Shown here one piece after another: positions 32,781-44,319 of a DNA stretch of 64,000 nucleotides; the stretch's first letter is position 1; each line of letters opens with the position of its first letter. A program made the position numbers and the translations under genes. The stretch is from Xenopus tropicalis. Taxonomy: Eukaryota > Chordata > Amphibia > Anura > Pipidae. The notes below the pieces were generated by a model. It had not been told where the DNA came from. It worked only from the letters and a program-made list of their open reading frames with translations, and did not search any database. The stretch spans positions 203,176,213 through 203,240,212 of the forward strand of contig NC_030677.2 of assembly GCF_000004195.4 (NCBI RefSeq), given 5' to 3'.

Positions 32781-35700
32781 GTGATGCACCCGCCCCCCAA
32801 CATCACCTGCCCCGCCCCCCCAACACCAACTGCCCCGCCCGCCCCCCAACATCCCCTGCCCCGCCCCCCAACATCAACTGCCCCGCCCCCCCAACATCAC
32901 CTGCCCCACCCCTAACATCACCTGCCCGCCCCTGAAATCCCCTGCCCCACCCCTGATGTCACCTGCCCCGCCTCCCAACATCAACTGCCCCGCCCCCCAA
33001 CATCACCTGCCCCACCCCTAACATCACCTGCCCGCCCCTGAAATCCCCTGCCCCACCCCTGATGTCACCTGCCCCACCCCTGACATCACCTGCCCCTCCC
33101 CTGACATCACCTGCCCCACCCCTGACATCCCCTGCCCCGCCCCTGACATCCCCTGTCCTGCCCCTGACATCCCCTGCCCCTCCCCTGGCATCCCCTGCCC
33201 CTCCCCTGACATCCCCTGCCCCTCCCCTGACATTCCTGCCCCTCCCCTGACATCCCCTGCCCCTCCCCTGACATCCCCTGTCCCACCCCTGACATTCCCT
33301 GCCCTCCCCTGACATCCCCTGCCCCTCCCCTGACATCCCCTGTCCTGCCCTGACATCCCCTGCCCCTCCCCTGACATCCCCTGTCCCACCCCTGACATCC
33401 CCTGTCCCGCCCCTGACATCCCCTGCCCCTCCCCTTACATCCCCTGCCCCTCCCCTGACATCCCCTGTCCCTCCCCTTACATCCCCTGCCCCTCCCCTGA
33501 CATCCCCTGCCCCTCCCCTGACATCCCCTGTCCCACCCCTGACATTCCCTGCCCCTCCCCTGACATCCCCTGCCCCTCCCCTGACATCCCCTGTCCCTCC
33601 CCTGACATCCCCTGTCCCGCCCCTGACATCCCCTGCCCCTCCCCTGACATCCCCTGTCCTGCCCCTGACATCCCCTGCCCCTCCCCTGACATCCCCTGCC
33701 CCCTCCCCTTACATCCCCTGCCCCTCCCCTGACATCCCCTGCCCCTCCCCTGACATCCCCTGTCCCACCCCTGACATTCCCTGCCCCTCCCCTGACATCC
33801 CCTGCCCCTCCCCTGACATCCCCTGTCCCTCCCCTGACATCCCCTGTCCCGCCCCTGACATCCCCTGCCCCTCCCCTGACATCCCCTGTCCTGCCCCTGA
33901 CATCCCCTGCCCCTCCCCTGACATCCCCTGCCCCTCCCCTTACATCCCCTGCCCCTCCCTGACATCCCCTGCCCCTCCCCTGACATCCCCTGTCCCACCC
34001 CTGACATTCCCTGCCCCTCCCCTGACATACCCCTGCCCCTCCCCTGACATCCCTGTCCCTCCCCTGACATCCCCCTGTCCCTCCCCTGACATCCCCTGTC
34101 CCGCCCCTGACATCCCCTGCCCCTCCCCTGGCATCCCCTGTCCCGCCCCTGACATCCCCTGCCACTCCCCTGACATCCCCTGCCCCTCCCCCTGACATCC
34201 CCTTCCCGCCCCTGACATCCCCTGTCCCGCCCCTGACATCCCCTGTCCCGCCCCTGACATCCCCTGCCCCTCCCCTGGCATCCCCTGCCCCCACCCCTGA
34301 CATCCCCTGCCCCTCCCCTGGCACCCCCTGTCCCTCCCCTGGCATCCCCTGCCCCTCCCCTGACATCCCCTGCCCCTCCCCTGACATCCCCTGCCCCTCC
34401 CCTGACATCCCCTGTTCTGCCCTGACATCCCTGCCCCTCCCTGACATCCCCTGCCCCTCCCCCTGACATCCCCTGCCCCACCCCTGACACCCCCTGCCCC
34501 TCCCCTGACATCCCCTGCCCCTCCCCTGACATCCCTGTCCCGCCCCTGACATCCCCTGCCCCCTCCCCTGACATCCCCTGCCCCTCCCCTGGCATCCCCT
34601 GCCCCACCCCTGACATCCCCTGCCCCTCCCCTGACATCCCCTGCCCCTCCCCTGACATCCCCTGTCCCACCCCTGACATCCCCTGCCCCTCCCCTGACAT
34701 CCCCTGCCCCTCCCCTGACATCCCCTGTCCCGCCCCTGACATCCCCTGCCCACCCCCTGACATCCCTGACATCCCTGCCCCTCCCCTGGCATCCCCTGCC
34801 CCTCCCCTGACATCCCCTGCCCCTCCCCTGACATCCCCTGTCCCTGCCCCTGACATCCCCTGCCCCTCCCCTGACATCCCCTGCCCCTCCCCTGACATCC
34901 CCTGCCCCTCCCCTGACATCCCCTGCCCCTCCCCTGACATCCCCTGCCCCCACCCCTGACATCCCCTGCCCCTCCCCTGACATCCCCTGCCCCTCCCCTG
35001 ACATCCCCTGTCCCGCCCCTGACATCCCCTGCCCCCTCCCCTGACATCCCCTGCCCCTCCCTGGCATCCCCTGCCCACACCCCTGACATCCCCTGCCCCT
35101 CCCCTGACATCCCCTGCCCCCTCCCCTGACATCCCCTGCCCTCCCCTGACATCCCCTGTCCCACCCCTGACATCCCTGCCCCCTCCCCTGACATCCCCTG
35201 CCCCCTCCCCTGGCATCCCCTGCCCCTCCCCTGACATCCCCTGCCCTCCCCTGACATCCCCTGCCCTCCCCTGACATCCCCTGCCCCTCCCCTGACAATC
35301 CCCTGCCCCCCCTGACATTCCCTGCCCCTCCCTGCCCTCCCCTGACATCCCCTGCCCCTCCCCTGACATCCCTGTCCCACCCCTGACATTCCCTGCCCCT
35401 CCCCTGACATCCCCTGCCCCTCCCCTGACATCCCCTGTCCCACCCCTGACATTCCCTGCCCCTCCCCTGACATCCCCTGCCCCTCCCTGCATCCCTGCCC
35501 CTCCCCTGACATCCCTGTCCCACCCCTGACATCCCCTGCCCCATCCCCTGCCCCTTCCCCTGACATCCTGCCCCTCCCCTGACATCCCCTCCCCTGACAT
35601 CCCCTGCCCCTCCCCTGACATCCCCTGTCCCACCCCTGACATTCCCCTGCCCCTCCCCTGCCCCTCCCTGACCTCCCCTGACATCCCCTGCCCCTCCCTG

Positions 35701-38036
35701 ACATCCCCTGCCCCTCCCCTGACTCCCCTGCCCCACCCCTGACATCCCTGCCCTCCCCTGACATCCCCTGCCCCACCCCTGACATCCCCTGCCCTCCCTG
35801 GCATCCCTGCCCGCTCCCCTGTCATTCCCTGCCCCTCCCCTGACATCCCCTGCCCCTCCCCTGACATCCCCTGCCCCTCCCCTGGCATCCCCTGCCCCCT
35901 CCCCTGACATCCCCTGCCCCTCCCCTGGCATCCCCTGCCCCTCCCCTGGCATCCCCTGCCCCTCCCCTGACATCCCCTGCCCTCCCCTGACACCCCTGTC
36001 CTCCCCTGACATCCCCTGTCCCCCCCTGACATCCCCACTGCCCCTCCCCCTGACATCCCCTGCCCCTCCCCTGACATCCCCTGTCCCACCCCTGACATTC
36101 CCTGCCCCTCCCCTGCCCCTCCCCTGACATCCCCTGTCCCTCCCCTGAACATCCCCTGCCCCTCCCCTGACATCCCCTGCCCCTCCCCTGACATCCCCTG
36201 CCCCTCCCCTGACATCCCCTGCCCCTCCCCTGGCATCCCCTGCCCCTCCCCTGTCATTCCCTACCCTCCCCTGACATCCCCTGCCCCTCCCCTGACATCC
36301 CCTGCCCTCCCCTGGCATCCCCCTGCCCCTCCCCTGACATCCCCTGCCCCTCCCCTGACATCCCCTGCCCCTTCCCCTGACATCCCCTGCCCCTCCCCTG
36401 ACATCCCCTGTCCCACCCTGACATTCCCTGCCCTCCCCTGCCCCTCCCCTGACATCCCCTGCCCTCCCTTACATCCCTGTCCCACCCCTGACATCCCCTG
36501 CCCCTCCCCTGACATCCCCTGCCCCTCCCTGACATCCCCTGCCCCTCCCTGACATCCCTGCCCCGCCCTGCCCCTCCCCTGCCCCTCCCCTGACATCCCC
36601 TGCCCCTCCCCTGACATCCCCTGCCCCTCCCCTGCCCCTCCCCTGACATCCCCCTGCCCTCCCCTGACATCCCCTGCCCCTCCCCTGACATCCCCTGCCC
36701 CTCCCCTGACATTCCCTGCCCCTCCCTGCCCCTCCCTGACATCCCCTGCCCCTCCCCTGACATCCCCTGCCCCTCCCCTGACATCCCCTGCCCCTCCCCT
36801 GACATCCCCTGTCCCACCCCTGACATTCCCTGCCCCTCCCCTGACATCCCCTGCCCCTCCCCTGACATCCCCTGTCCCACCCCTGACATTCCCTGCCCCT
36901 CCCCTGCCCCTCCCTGCCCTCCCCCTGACATCCCCTGCCCCTCCCTGACATCCCCTGCCCCTCCCCTGACATCCCCTGTCCCACCCCTGACATCCCCTGC
37001 CCCTCCCCTGACATCCCCTGCCCCACCCCTGACATCCCCTGCCCCTCCCCTGGCATCCCCTGCCCCTCCCCTGTCATTCCCTGCCCCTCCCCTGACATCC
37101 CCTGCCCCTCCCCTGACATCCCCTGCCCCTCCCCTGGCATCCCCTGCCCCTCCCCTGACATCCCCTGCCCCTCCCCTGGCATCCCCTGCCCCTCCCCTGG
37201 CATCCCCTGCCCCTCCCCTGACATCCCCTGCCCCTCCCCTGACATCCCCTGTCCCTCCCCTGACATCCCCTGTCCCACCCCTGACATCCCCTGCCCCTCC
37301 CCTGACATCCCCTGCCCCCTCCCCTGACATCCCCTGTCCCACCCCTGACATTCCCTGCCCCTCCCCTGCCCCTCCCCTGACATCCCCTGCCCCTCCCCTG
37401 ACATCCCCTGCCCCTCCCCTGACATCCCCTGCCCCTCCCCTGACATCCCCTGCCCCTCCCCCTGACATCCCCTGCCCCTCCCCTGGCATCCCCTGCCCCT
37501 CCCCTGTCATTCCCTGCCCCTCCCCTGGCATCCCCTGCCCCTCCCCTGACATCCCCTGCCCCTCCCCTGACATCCCCTGCCCCTCCCCTGACATCCCCTG
37601 CCCCTCCCCTGGCATCCCCTGCCCCTCCCCTGACATCCCCTGCCCCTCCCCTGACATCCCCTGCCCCTCCCCTGACATCCCCTGCCCCTCCCCTGACATC
37701 CCCTGTCCCACCCCTGACATTCCCTGCCCCTCCCCTGCCCCTCCCCTGACATCCCCTGCCCCTCCCCTTACATCCCCTGTCCCACCCCTGACATCCCCTG
37801 CCCCTCCCCTGACATCCCCTGCCCCTCCCCTGACATTCCCTGCCCCGCCCCTGCCCCTTCCCTGCCCCTCCCCTGACATCCCCTGCCCCTCCCCTGACAT
37901 CCCCTGCCCCTCCCCTGCCCCTCCCCTGACATCCCTGCCCCTCCCCTGACATCCCCTGCCCCTCCCCTGACATCCCCTGTCCCACCCCTGACATTCCCTG
38001 CCCCTCCCCTGACATCCCCTGCCCCTCCCCTGACAT
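32780..38036. repeat. 5.2-kb C/T-rich minisatellite, 21-bp unit
   Basis: The core unit is CCCCTGACATCCCCTGCCCCT, given here one letter at a time as C4-TGACAT-C4-TG-C4-T; about 240 copies fill the block. The left 270 bp holds longer degenerate units with CATCACCTGCCCC. Because 21 is divisible by 3, minus-strand frames of up to 926 codons run as (MSGEGQG)n, (CQGRGRG)n or (DVRGGAG)n. Frequent single-base indels shift them, and they are not genes. The minus strand is almost pure purine, with three G4 tracts per unit. Confidence 0.9.
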
Positions 38037-38039
38037 CAC

Positions 38040-38740
38040 CAACCCCACCTCGGGATGTTATCATCACTGACATCATCATGCAAACTGCCTACTTAATCAT
38101 GTGATGAAGTTTTCTGGTCACATGCCTTTAGGGGCGGGGTTATTGTAATTTGGAGGGTTTCTGTCTGGTTTTCAGAATGTAGGAACCAGGCAGAAGGTTT
38201 TGACCCAGACGTGAAAAGTGAATCATTAGGAACATAGAGCCTAAGTAGGAATTAATGCCGATTTGCTCTTCTGAGCACTTTTGCTATTGGCATTAATTTA
38301 ATTTTTTTTTCTTTTAATTTCCATGGTATTCACAGTTCTTACACTAATATCATCAATTATAATCTGTTAAATCTAATTTCACCAATCAGGAAGCATCTCT
38401 GGGCACTGATTGGCTCGATCGAGTGGAATAATACAGGGAATGTATTAACTGACGGGAATCATCTGAATTTCTCTGTTTTTCAACATTTATCAAATTATTT
38501 CCCGCTGTGACCAGTCTTGAGGGGCGGCTCTCCCAATAGCGCTAAACTGGTGCATTATACCCCCCCAAATACCCACCTTCTATCCGCGCAGCAGTGTATA
38601 ATGCAGAAGGTCAGCTTCTACACGGCAAACAAAAACGGTAGTTGCCATGGAAACAGAACAGACTCTTTTCCAAAGGCCACAGCGTTCAATTTTGTTTTTA
38701 TCCTTTTGTCGAGTACAAACTGTAAGGAGCTGTTTTCTCT
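38040..38740. promoter_or_regulatory. Array flank and candidate conserved block
   Basis: 38,040-38,215 is the right flank of the minisatellite and looks like part of a repeat. From 38,220 the text is repeat-free. It contains TTGGCATTAATTTAATT and an RFX X-box-like GTTGCCATGGAAAC at 38,641-38,654. The 76-aa frame from 38,517 is not convincing. Confidence 0.35.
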
Positions 38741-39529
38741 TAACTAGGGCTGAGTAAGTTCTGATGTGGTAAATGTGCCGATGCTCTGAGTGTGTGGGAT
38801 CTGTGGTGCTTCAGGCTTCTGGCCCATGTTTGCACCTTTGTGCATCGGCACAGCCGGTTCCTCTGTTGTGCAACTCGCTAGCCGCAGCCTACAGCTATGG
38901 TGCCACCCGTATCAGCTTTCCTATTTACTGTGGCATTTTTGGAGGGATTAGGAGCACAACATTCTTTAGTGATATTTATTTTATCACCCACAGTACCACA
39001 TGTTGTCTTTATTGGTGTTTCCCAAGACAGGATCAAATATACAGTATGCTTAATGGGTGCCTGTCATATAACAATTCTTTCCCCCGTGAGAGGTGCTGTA
39101 TCTGCACTCTAAATTGGGGCATTATGGGGTACGAACATGAGCAAGTGCCCCGGCTCCTCATTATGCTCATGGGATGGGATGCATTGGTCGACATGCCCTC
39201 CAGTTGTACATCCCACACATCCATGGAACACGTCAGCTGGATCCGACTCCAGCTGGAAGTCAGATAGCTCTTTGAATTATTTCCAATGTCCAAGAGCCCC
39301 ACCCAACACAGAAACCCCTACTATGCCTATCCCTGTAATCTGTTCCTTCGAAAAGTAGGAATAAATACCATTTTATATGCTGAAATCCAGCTGCAAAACA
39401 GTTCTTCCCTTTCAGCATCATTTGAAATCCTGGCAGGGGAGGAGGGACTAAAACACTGATGTTACAAATTGTAACAACTTCCCCACAGCTTACAGACAGT
39501 ATGCAGGAACTACATAACCCACTTATAAT
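38741..39529. other. No supported gene
   Basis: The 164-aa plus frame (38,773-39,267) is Cys- and Ser-rich, overlaps other frames on both strands, and shows no domain or splice structure. I treat it as chance. Confidence 0.35.
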
Positions 39530-39850
39530 AATAATATCTCATTTTTGCACTGGAGACCAAAATTGCATGGCCTATTCTAGATGGGGCCTTACCAGCACTT
39601 TTTAAAGTAGAAGAATAACCCCCTCCTCCCACAGATCTATGCCCCTTTTGATTCGGGGAGGGAATTCCACAACTTCACAGCTCTCACTGTAACAAACCCT
39701 TTCCCAATATTTAAACGGAACCTCCTTTCTTCTAAACGGAGTGGGTGCCCTCGTGTCCGTTGGAAGGCCCTACTGGTAAATAAAACATTAGAAAGGTTAT
39801 TATATTATCCCCTTATATATTTATACATAGTTATCATATCCCTAATCTAA
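39530..39850. repeat. Dispersed retroposon-like fragment
   Basis: The text runs GGGGCCTTACCAGCACTTT, GAGGGAATTCCACAACTTC, CGTGTCCGTTGGAAGGCC and TTTATACATAGTTATCATA. I recognise it as a common amphibian interspersed repeat, but I cannot place it in a family. Confidence 0.45.
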
Positions 39851-40197
39851 AGCTGGCCATACACAGACCTTGTGTGGACTCCTTGTGTCCGGATAATTTT
39901 TATACCATGGAGATCGGTCGTTGTGACAATCGGACAAGTTAGAAAATTTTGGGCAAATAAGGATAATATTTGTGCATGTATTGTGTATTTGATAACATCA
40001 TTGGGTGACCTACAATGTATTTCCGGGACGTAACTTTGATTCGATTGTTGTCTGGCAATTGGTCAAAATGTCATCTAGATTGTTATTTTAGCACTTCACT
40101 CCTACATTCCTAATTTTGTATTACTGTAAAATGTATTTTCGATACCCGAACGTTCATCATAAGACAACGAAAATCTAAAAGTGTATTGGCAGCTTAA
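39851..40197. repeat. Decayed GGCCATACAC element
   Basis: It starts AAAGCTGGCCATACACAG and ends ATTGGCAGCTTA, with the usual GATCGGTCG and TGTGACAATCGG wording. It is an old copy of the dispersed GGTGGCCATACACGGGCC family, also seen at 41,330, 50,161, 50,655, 58,381, 58,746 and 63,135. Confidence 0.5.
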
Positions 40198-40264
40198 AGT
40201 CACAGTTCAGTGTAAAAATGAAACTGGAACACTATTTCCTCCTTTACAGCTCCCTAACCTCTTA

Positions 40265-40483
40265 GGGCTCTGGCACACGGTGGCGCGATCTCGGCAAATC
40301 GCCGAAGTTGCCTCGCGAGGCTTTTTCGGCGATTTGCCGAAATCGCGCCGCCGCGTATGCCATCACACCGGCGACTTATATTTTCGCCGGTGGGATGGCA
40401 GGTGATGGCAACTCGGGGAGATTAGTCGCCCGCGAACAGGGAGTTTTGTCGCGGGCGACTAATCTCCCCGTGTGCCAGAGCCC
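40265..40483. mobile_element. Foldback MITE (GGGCTCTGGCACAC)
   Basis: Ends are GGGCTCTGGCACACGG and CCGTGTGCCAGAGCCC, perfectly inverted. TTA lies at 40,262-40,264 and 40,484-40,486, suggesting a 3-bp target duplication of Harbinger type. The interior is CpG-rich and palindromic (GGCAAATCGCCGAAG, TTCGGCGATTTGCCG). The 74-aa frame from 40,181 is a shadow. Confidence 0.8.
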
Positions 40484-40486
40484 TTA

Positions 40487-40620
40487 GGGTGAAAACACAC
40501 AGAGCTACTAGTAGCAGCTACTTGTTGTGGCTACTAAAACAGACAGTGCTGATTATTTACTGATAATTGTCTCTACGTGTGTTTTAGCAGAGGCAATTCT
40601 CAGTATTGTCTATGGCAGGG
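40487..40620. repeat. Half copy of AGGGTGAAGACACAC foldback element
   Basis: AGGGTGAAAACACACAGAGC and ACTAGTAGCAGCTACTTG match the left half of the element at 49,975-50,161. It abuts the MITE at 40,265. Confidence 0.6.
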
Positions 40621-41329
40621 GATTTTCTGGAGTTTAGTTGCTGTAAAAAAGGAGCTTAGTTAGTTGGTGACTTTAGGGGGGGGGGCACATGGGACATAAC
40701 TGTCAGTTAGTTTGTGAGCACCCAGGTCAGATTCAAAAGCAAACTAACTGATGGTTATGTCCCATATGGCCCCCCTCCCTCAAGTCACTGATTGGTTACC
40801 GACTGCTAACAGCTTAGAGAGCTGTAAAGAAAGAAGTAGTGTTCTTGCTATTATGTTAGACATATGTCCACTTCAGTCTTCATAGATGACATTTTTGCCT
40901 AACTAACTATATTACAAACATTTTTTATTATGCTCCGTCTGTCTATTTTACCCAGTTTCATTTTTACACTGAACTGTTCCTTTACGAGCCTCCAATGTAA
41001 CAAATCCCAGTGTACTCAGGCTCAGTCAAAAGGCAAACACTACTTTAACGAATGGGTAAATAAACACGGCTTGAACTTGCCGAGAAAGTAACTTCTCTCT
41101 TGTTTTCCATGGAAACTTAATAACAGATACCAGTTATCTGTAGGTAAAGAAGGTGCGGTGGCGTGTAGCCCTGAGAGACCAAACCCATATCAAGGAATAT
41201 AAAATTGAAGGGATGTCCCTCAGTGTTTTGTGTCTGGGAAAAGTCATTGAGACAAAAACATCTATATGAGATAGGGTGGTGTTGAAGGGGCCTCCTCAAA
41301 TCAGCACCCTGCCATGGCCATTCAGTCTT
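40621..41329. other. No supported gene
   Basis: 40,668-40,790 holds an inverted pair around AACTGTCAGTTAGTTTG and CAAACTAACTGATGG, possibly another small foldback. Otherwise it is unique. Confidence 0.4.
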
Positions 41330-41641
41330 AAGGTGGCTGAACACGGGCAGATTTAAGCTGCCAATTCCAAGTCCTATAGACTGATTTGGCTGTTTATCCG
41401 CTCATGGATGGGGCTCCCCGAGGGGCCTCTCCGATCAATATCTGGCCAAAAATAGGCCAAGTGTCGATCAGGCAGGTTTAATTATCCTGTTGGATCAGGG
41501 ACTGCATCCACTCATTGATACAGTTCTCTGTCTGACAGCTCCTATACCCGTCATTGTAATTAGTCCGATATCGCCCACCTTGGGTGGGCATATCAGGAAA
41601 AGGTCCAAATGAGAAGATCTTAGCATGTATGGCCACCTTTA
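41330..41641. repeat. GGTGGCCATACAC-family element
   Basis: It opens TAAGGTGGCTGAACACGGGC and closes GTATGGCCACCTTTAG, which are inverted ends. The interior has GATCAGGCAGGTTTAATT and GATATCGCCCACC landmarks. Non-coding. Confidence 0.65.
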
Positions 41642-42045
41642 GTTTGTCTCTGAGTAAATCCATTAGGGTGCTAGGCAAGACTTGTGCCCCGGCGCACATT
41701 TATGATGTCATCAATGTGTAAATTCGACTTTGTGAGGTATAATTCTTCCCAAACAAGACATTTATGGAAGGAAAACCTCAGTGCTGATGGATACTGCCTA
41801 TGGCTCCTGCCTGACTTTAGTGGTGTATAATTCATCTAAATGGAACGCTGCCTTTATACATTTATGACTGTAACGATGATAAGAAGTGTTTGCAGACAGA
41901 AACTCAGGCTGGTTTCATTGGATTTGCCCCGGAGAAACAAATATTGAGATTCCGTGTCCACAAGTAAAATAACCAGTCGACCCAATGCTACTGAGCTTTG
42001 CCTATTCCCCAACACTTTCTCTGGGTGCAACCAAATGATTCATAG
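41642..42045. other. No supported gene
   Basis: This is unique-looking sequence between two mobile elements. No frame or motif is worth naming. Confidence 0.4.
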
Positions 42046-43267
42046 TACAGGTATGCAACTCATTATCCAGAATGCTCGGGACCTGGGGTTTTCTGGATAA
42101 GGGGTCCTTCCGTAATTTGGATCTCCTACCTTATGTCTATTAAAAAATTATTTCAACAGAAATTAAACCCAATAAGATTGTATTGGCTCCAATAAGGATT
42201 AATTATATCTTAGTTGGGATCAAGTACAGGTACTGTTTTATTATTACAGAGAAAAGGGAATCATTTAACCATTAAATAAACCCAATAGGGCTGTTCTGCC
42301 CCCAATAAGGATTAATTATATCTTAGTTGGGATCAAGTACAGGTACTGTTTTATTATTACAGAGAAAAGGGAATCATTTAACCATTAAATAAACCCAATA
42401 GGGCTGTTCTGCCCCAATAAGGGGTAATTATATCTTAGTTGGGATCAAGTACAGGTACTGTTTTATTATTACAGAGAAAAGGGAATCATTTAACCATTAA
42501 ATAAACCCAATAGGGCTGTTCTGCCCCCAATAAGGGGTAATTATATCTTAGTTGGGATCAAGTACAGGTACTGTTTTATTATTACAGAGAAAAGGGAATC
42601 ATTTAACCATTAAATAAACCCAATAGGGCTGTTCTGCCCCAATAAGGGGTAATTATATCTTAGTTGGGATCAAGTACAGGTACTGTTTTATTATTACAGA
42701 GAAAAGGGAATCATTTAACCATTAAATAAACCCAATAGGGCTGTTCTGCCCCAATAAGGGGTAATTATATCTTAGTTGGGATCAAGTACAGGTACTGTTT
42801 TATTATTGCAGAGAAAAGGGAATCATTTAACCATTAAATAAACCCAATAGGGCTGTTCTGCCCCCAATAAGGGGTAATTATATCTTAGTTGGGATCAAGT
42901 ACAGGTACTGTTTTATTATTACAGAGAAAAGGGAATCATTTAACCATTAAATAAACCCAATAGGGCTGTTCTGCCCCAATAAGGGGTAATTATATCTTAG
43001 TTGGGATCAAGTACAGGTACTGTTTTATTATTACAGAGAAAAGGGAATCATTTAACCATTAAATAAACCCAATAGGGCTGTTCTGCCCCCAATAAGGGGT
43101 AATTATATCTTAGTTGGGATCAAGTACAGGTACTGTTTTATTATTACAGAAAAAACACTTTGTAACATCTGAATTATTTGTTTAAAATGGAGTCTATGGG
43201 AGACAGCTTTCCGTAATTTAGAACTTTCTGGATAATGGGTTTCTAGTTAAGGGGTCCGATACATGTA
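42046..43267. mobile_element. TA-element with ~8 units, next to empty site
   Basis: The left end is TACAGGTATGCAACTC and the right end is GGGGTCCGATACATGTA, with about eight 112-bp units between. A duplicate of the flanking DNA lies at 43,310-43,345. It lacks the element and carries a single TA at the insertion point, which fixes the target duplication as TA. Confidence 0.9.
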
Positions 43268-43893
43268 TTGCATTTCTATTGATAATTGCAACCTGCCATT
43301 CCCCCTCCTGGTGCAACCAAATGATTCATAGTATTGCATTTCTATGGTGCAACCAATTGGTTTCTGTTATCTCTGAAATAAACCCAGAAAACTATAACAA
43401 AAACCATAAAGATATAAAATGCCTGGAAATGATACATTCTGCAAGTGAAGCTGAGTTACGGCCCCAGTCGGCTTAGGTTTTTGTTACAGAGGGTTTATTA
43501 TTCTGTGACCTTCTCCTTGTGCCAATCCTGGGGGCAAACAGACACACAAATATGACAGAAATGCTGAGTGATAGGTAAATGAAGGTATTGTGTTGCCTTG
43601 AAAAAACTTTTCGTCCTCCTTCTCTGAAGACTGAAACGTGGGAAAATTGACATTCTGTGAGCTGCTTGTGCTCATCTGTGGTCTGCCTTCATGTATGGAA
43701 AAGTGTTGGCGCTAAGCACAGGCTTATTGGAGTTTCATGCTCAAAAATCTAAATGGGGCAATGTATTAAAGCATGCAAAGTTTGCTCCATGGCTCCACCA
43801 GCAAGTGCTGCCTGCTGATTGGTTGCTATTGGTTACTGCACCTGAGCAAGCTGTGTTCTTGTTATTAAATTGTAATGGACAGACAGTACTGGG
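43268..43893. other. Empty-site duplicate and unique sequence
   Basis: 43,310-43,345 is the empty-site copy of the neighbouring insertion. 43,760-43,870 contains TGATTGGTTGCTATTGGTTA, common repeat wording. No gene is supported. Confidence 0.5.
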
Positions 43894-44319
43894 CAGTGTC
43901 AGACTGGGCCGGTGTGACACCAGGAAAAAACCCAATGGGCCCCGCCGACCCAGGCCCACCGTCCCACTCTCCCACCTGGACCATGTCCTCTCCCCCAGCC
44001 AGACCCAATCACAGTAACAGTGCAACCTTGGGCACTGGGAGGAGAGCCCTTTAGACAGGGTCGGACTGGGGGGTGCAGGGCCCAATGGGGCTTTCCCCTC
44101 CCCCCACAGGGTCCCCCACTGAATGCCCTCCCCTGAACGCGTCAGGGGAGGGATGGGTCGGTCAGGGGGAGCGTTGGCAAGGGTTGGGCCTGGGCCGCCC
44201 GGGCTCACCAGGATTTTTCCCCATGTCCCAGTAGCCCAGTCCAACCCTGCCTTTAGATCACATGGAGGGCTCTTAAAGTCACACTCCTGGTGGGCCCCGG
44301 ACACCCCAGTCTGACCCAG
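43894..44319. mobile_element. hAT-type MITE with same-family insert
   Basis: The outer element has ends CAGTGTCAGACTGGGCC and CCAGTCTGACCCAG. Perfect 8-bp duplications GTACTGGG lie at 43,886-43,893 and 44,320-44,327. Inside it, 44,056-44,249 is a second element with ends CAGGGTCGGACTGG and CCAGTCCAACCCTG. Its perfect duplications CCTTTAGA lie at 44,048-44,055 and 44,250-44,257. Both belong to one family. The 196-aa minus frame across them is a shadow. Confidence 0.85.

Noticed and set aside
33107..38079. Minus-strand frames of up to 926 codons rich in Gly, Arg, Gln and Ser
   Set aside because: They are readings of a 21-bp tandem repeat whose length is divisible by three. Frequent indels switch frames, several frames are open at once, and there is no unique N- or C-terminal domain.
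38773..39267. 164-codon plus-strand frame
   Set aside because: No domain, no splice context, overlapping frames on both strands, and a Cys/Ser-rich chance composition.
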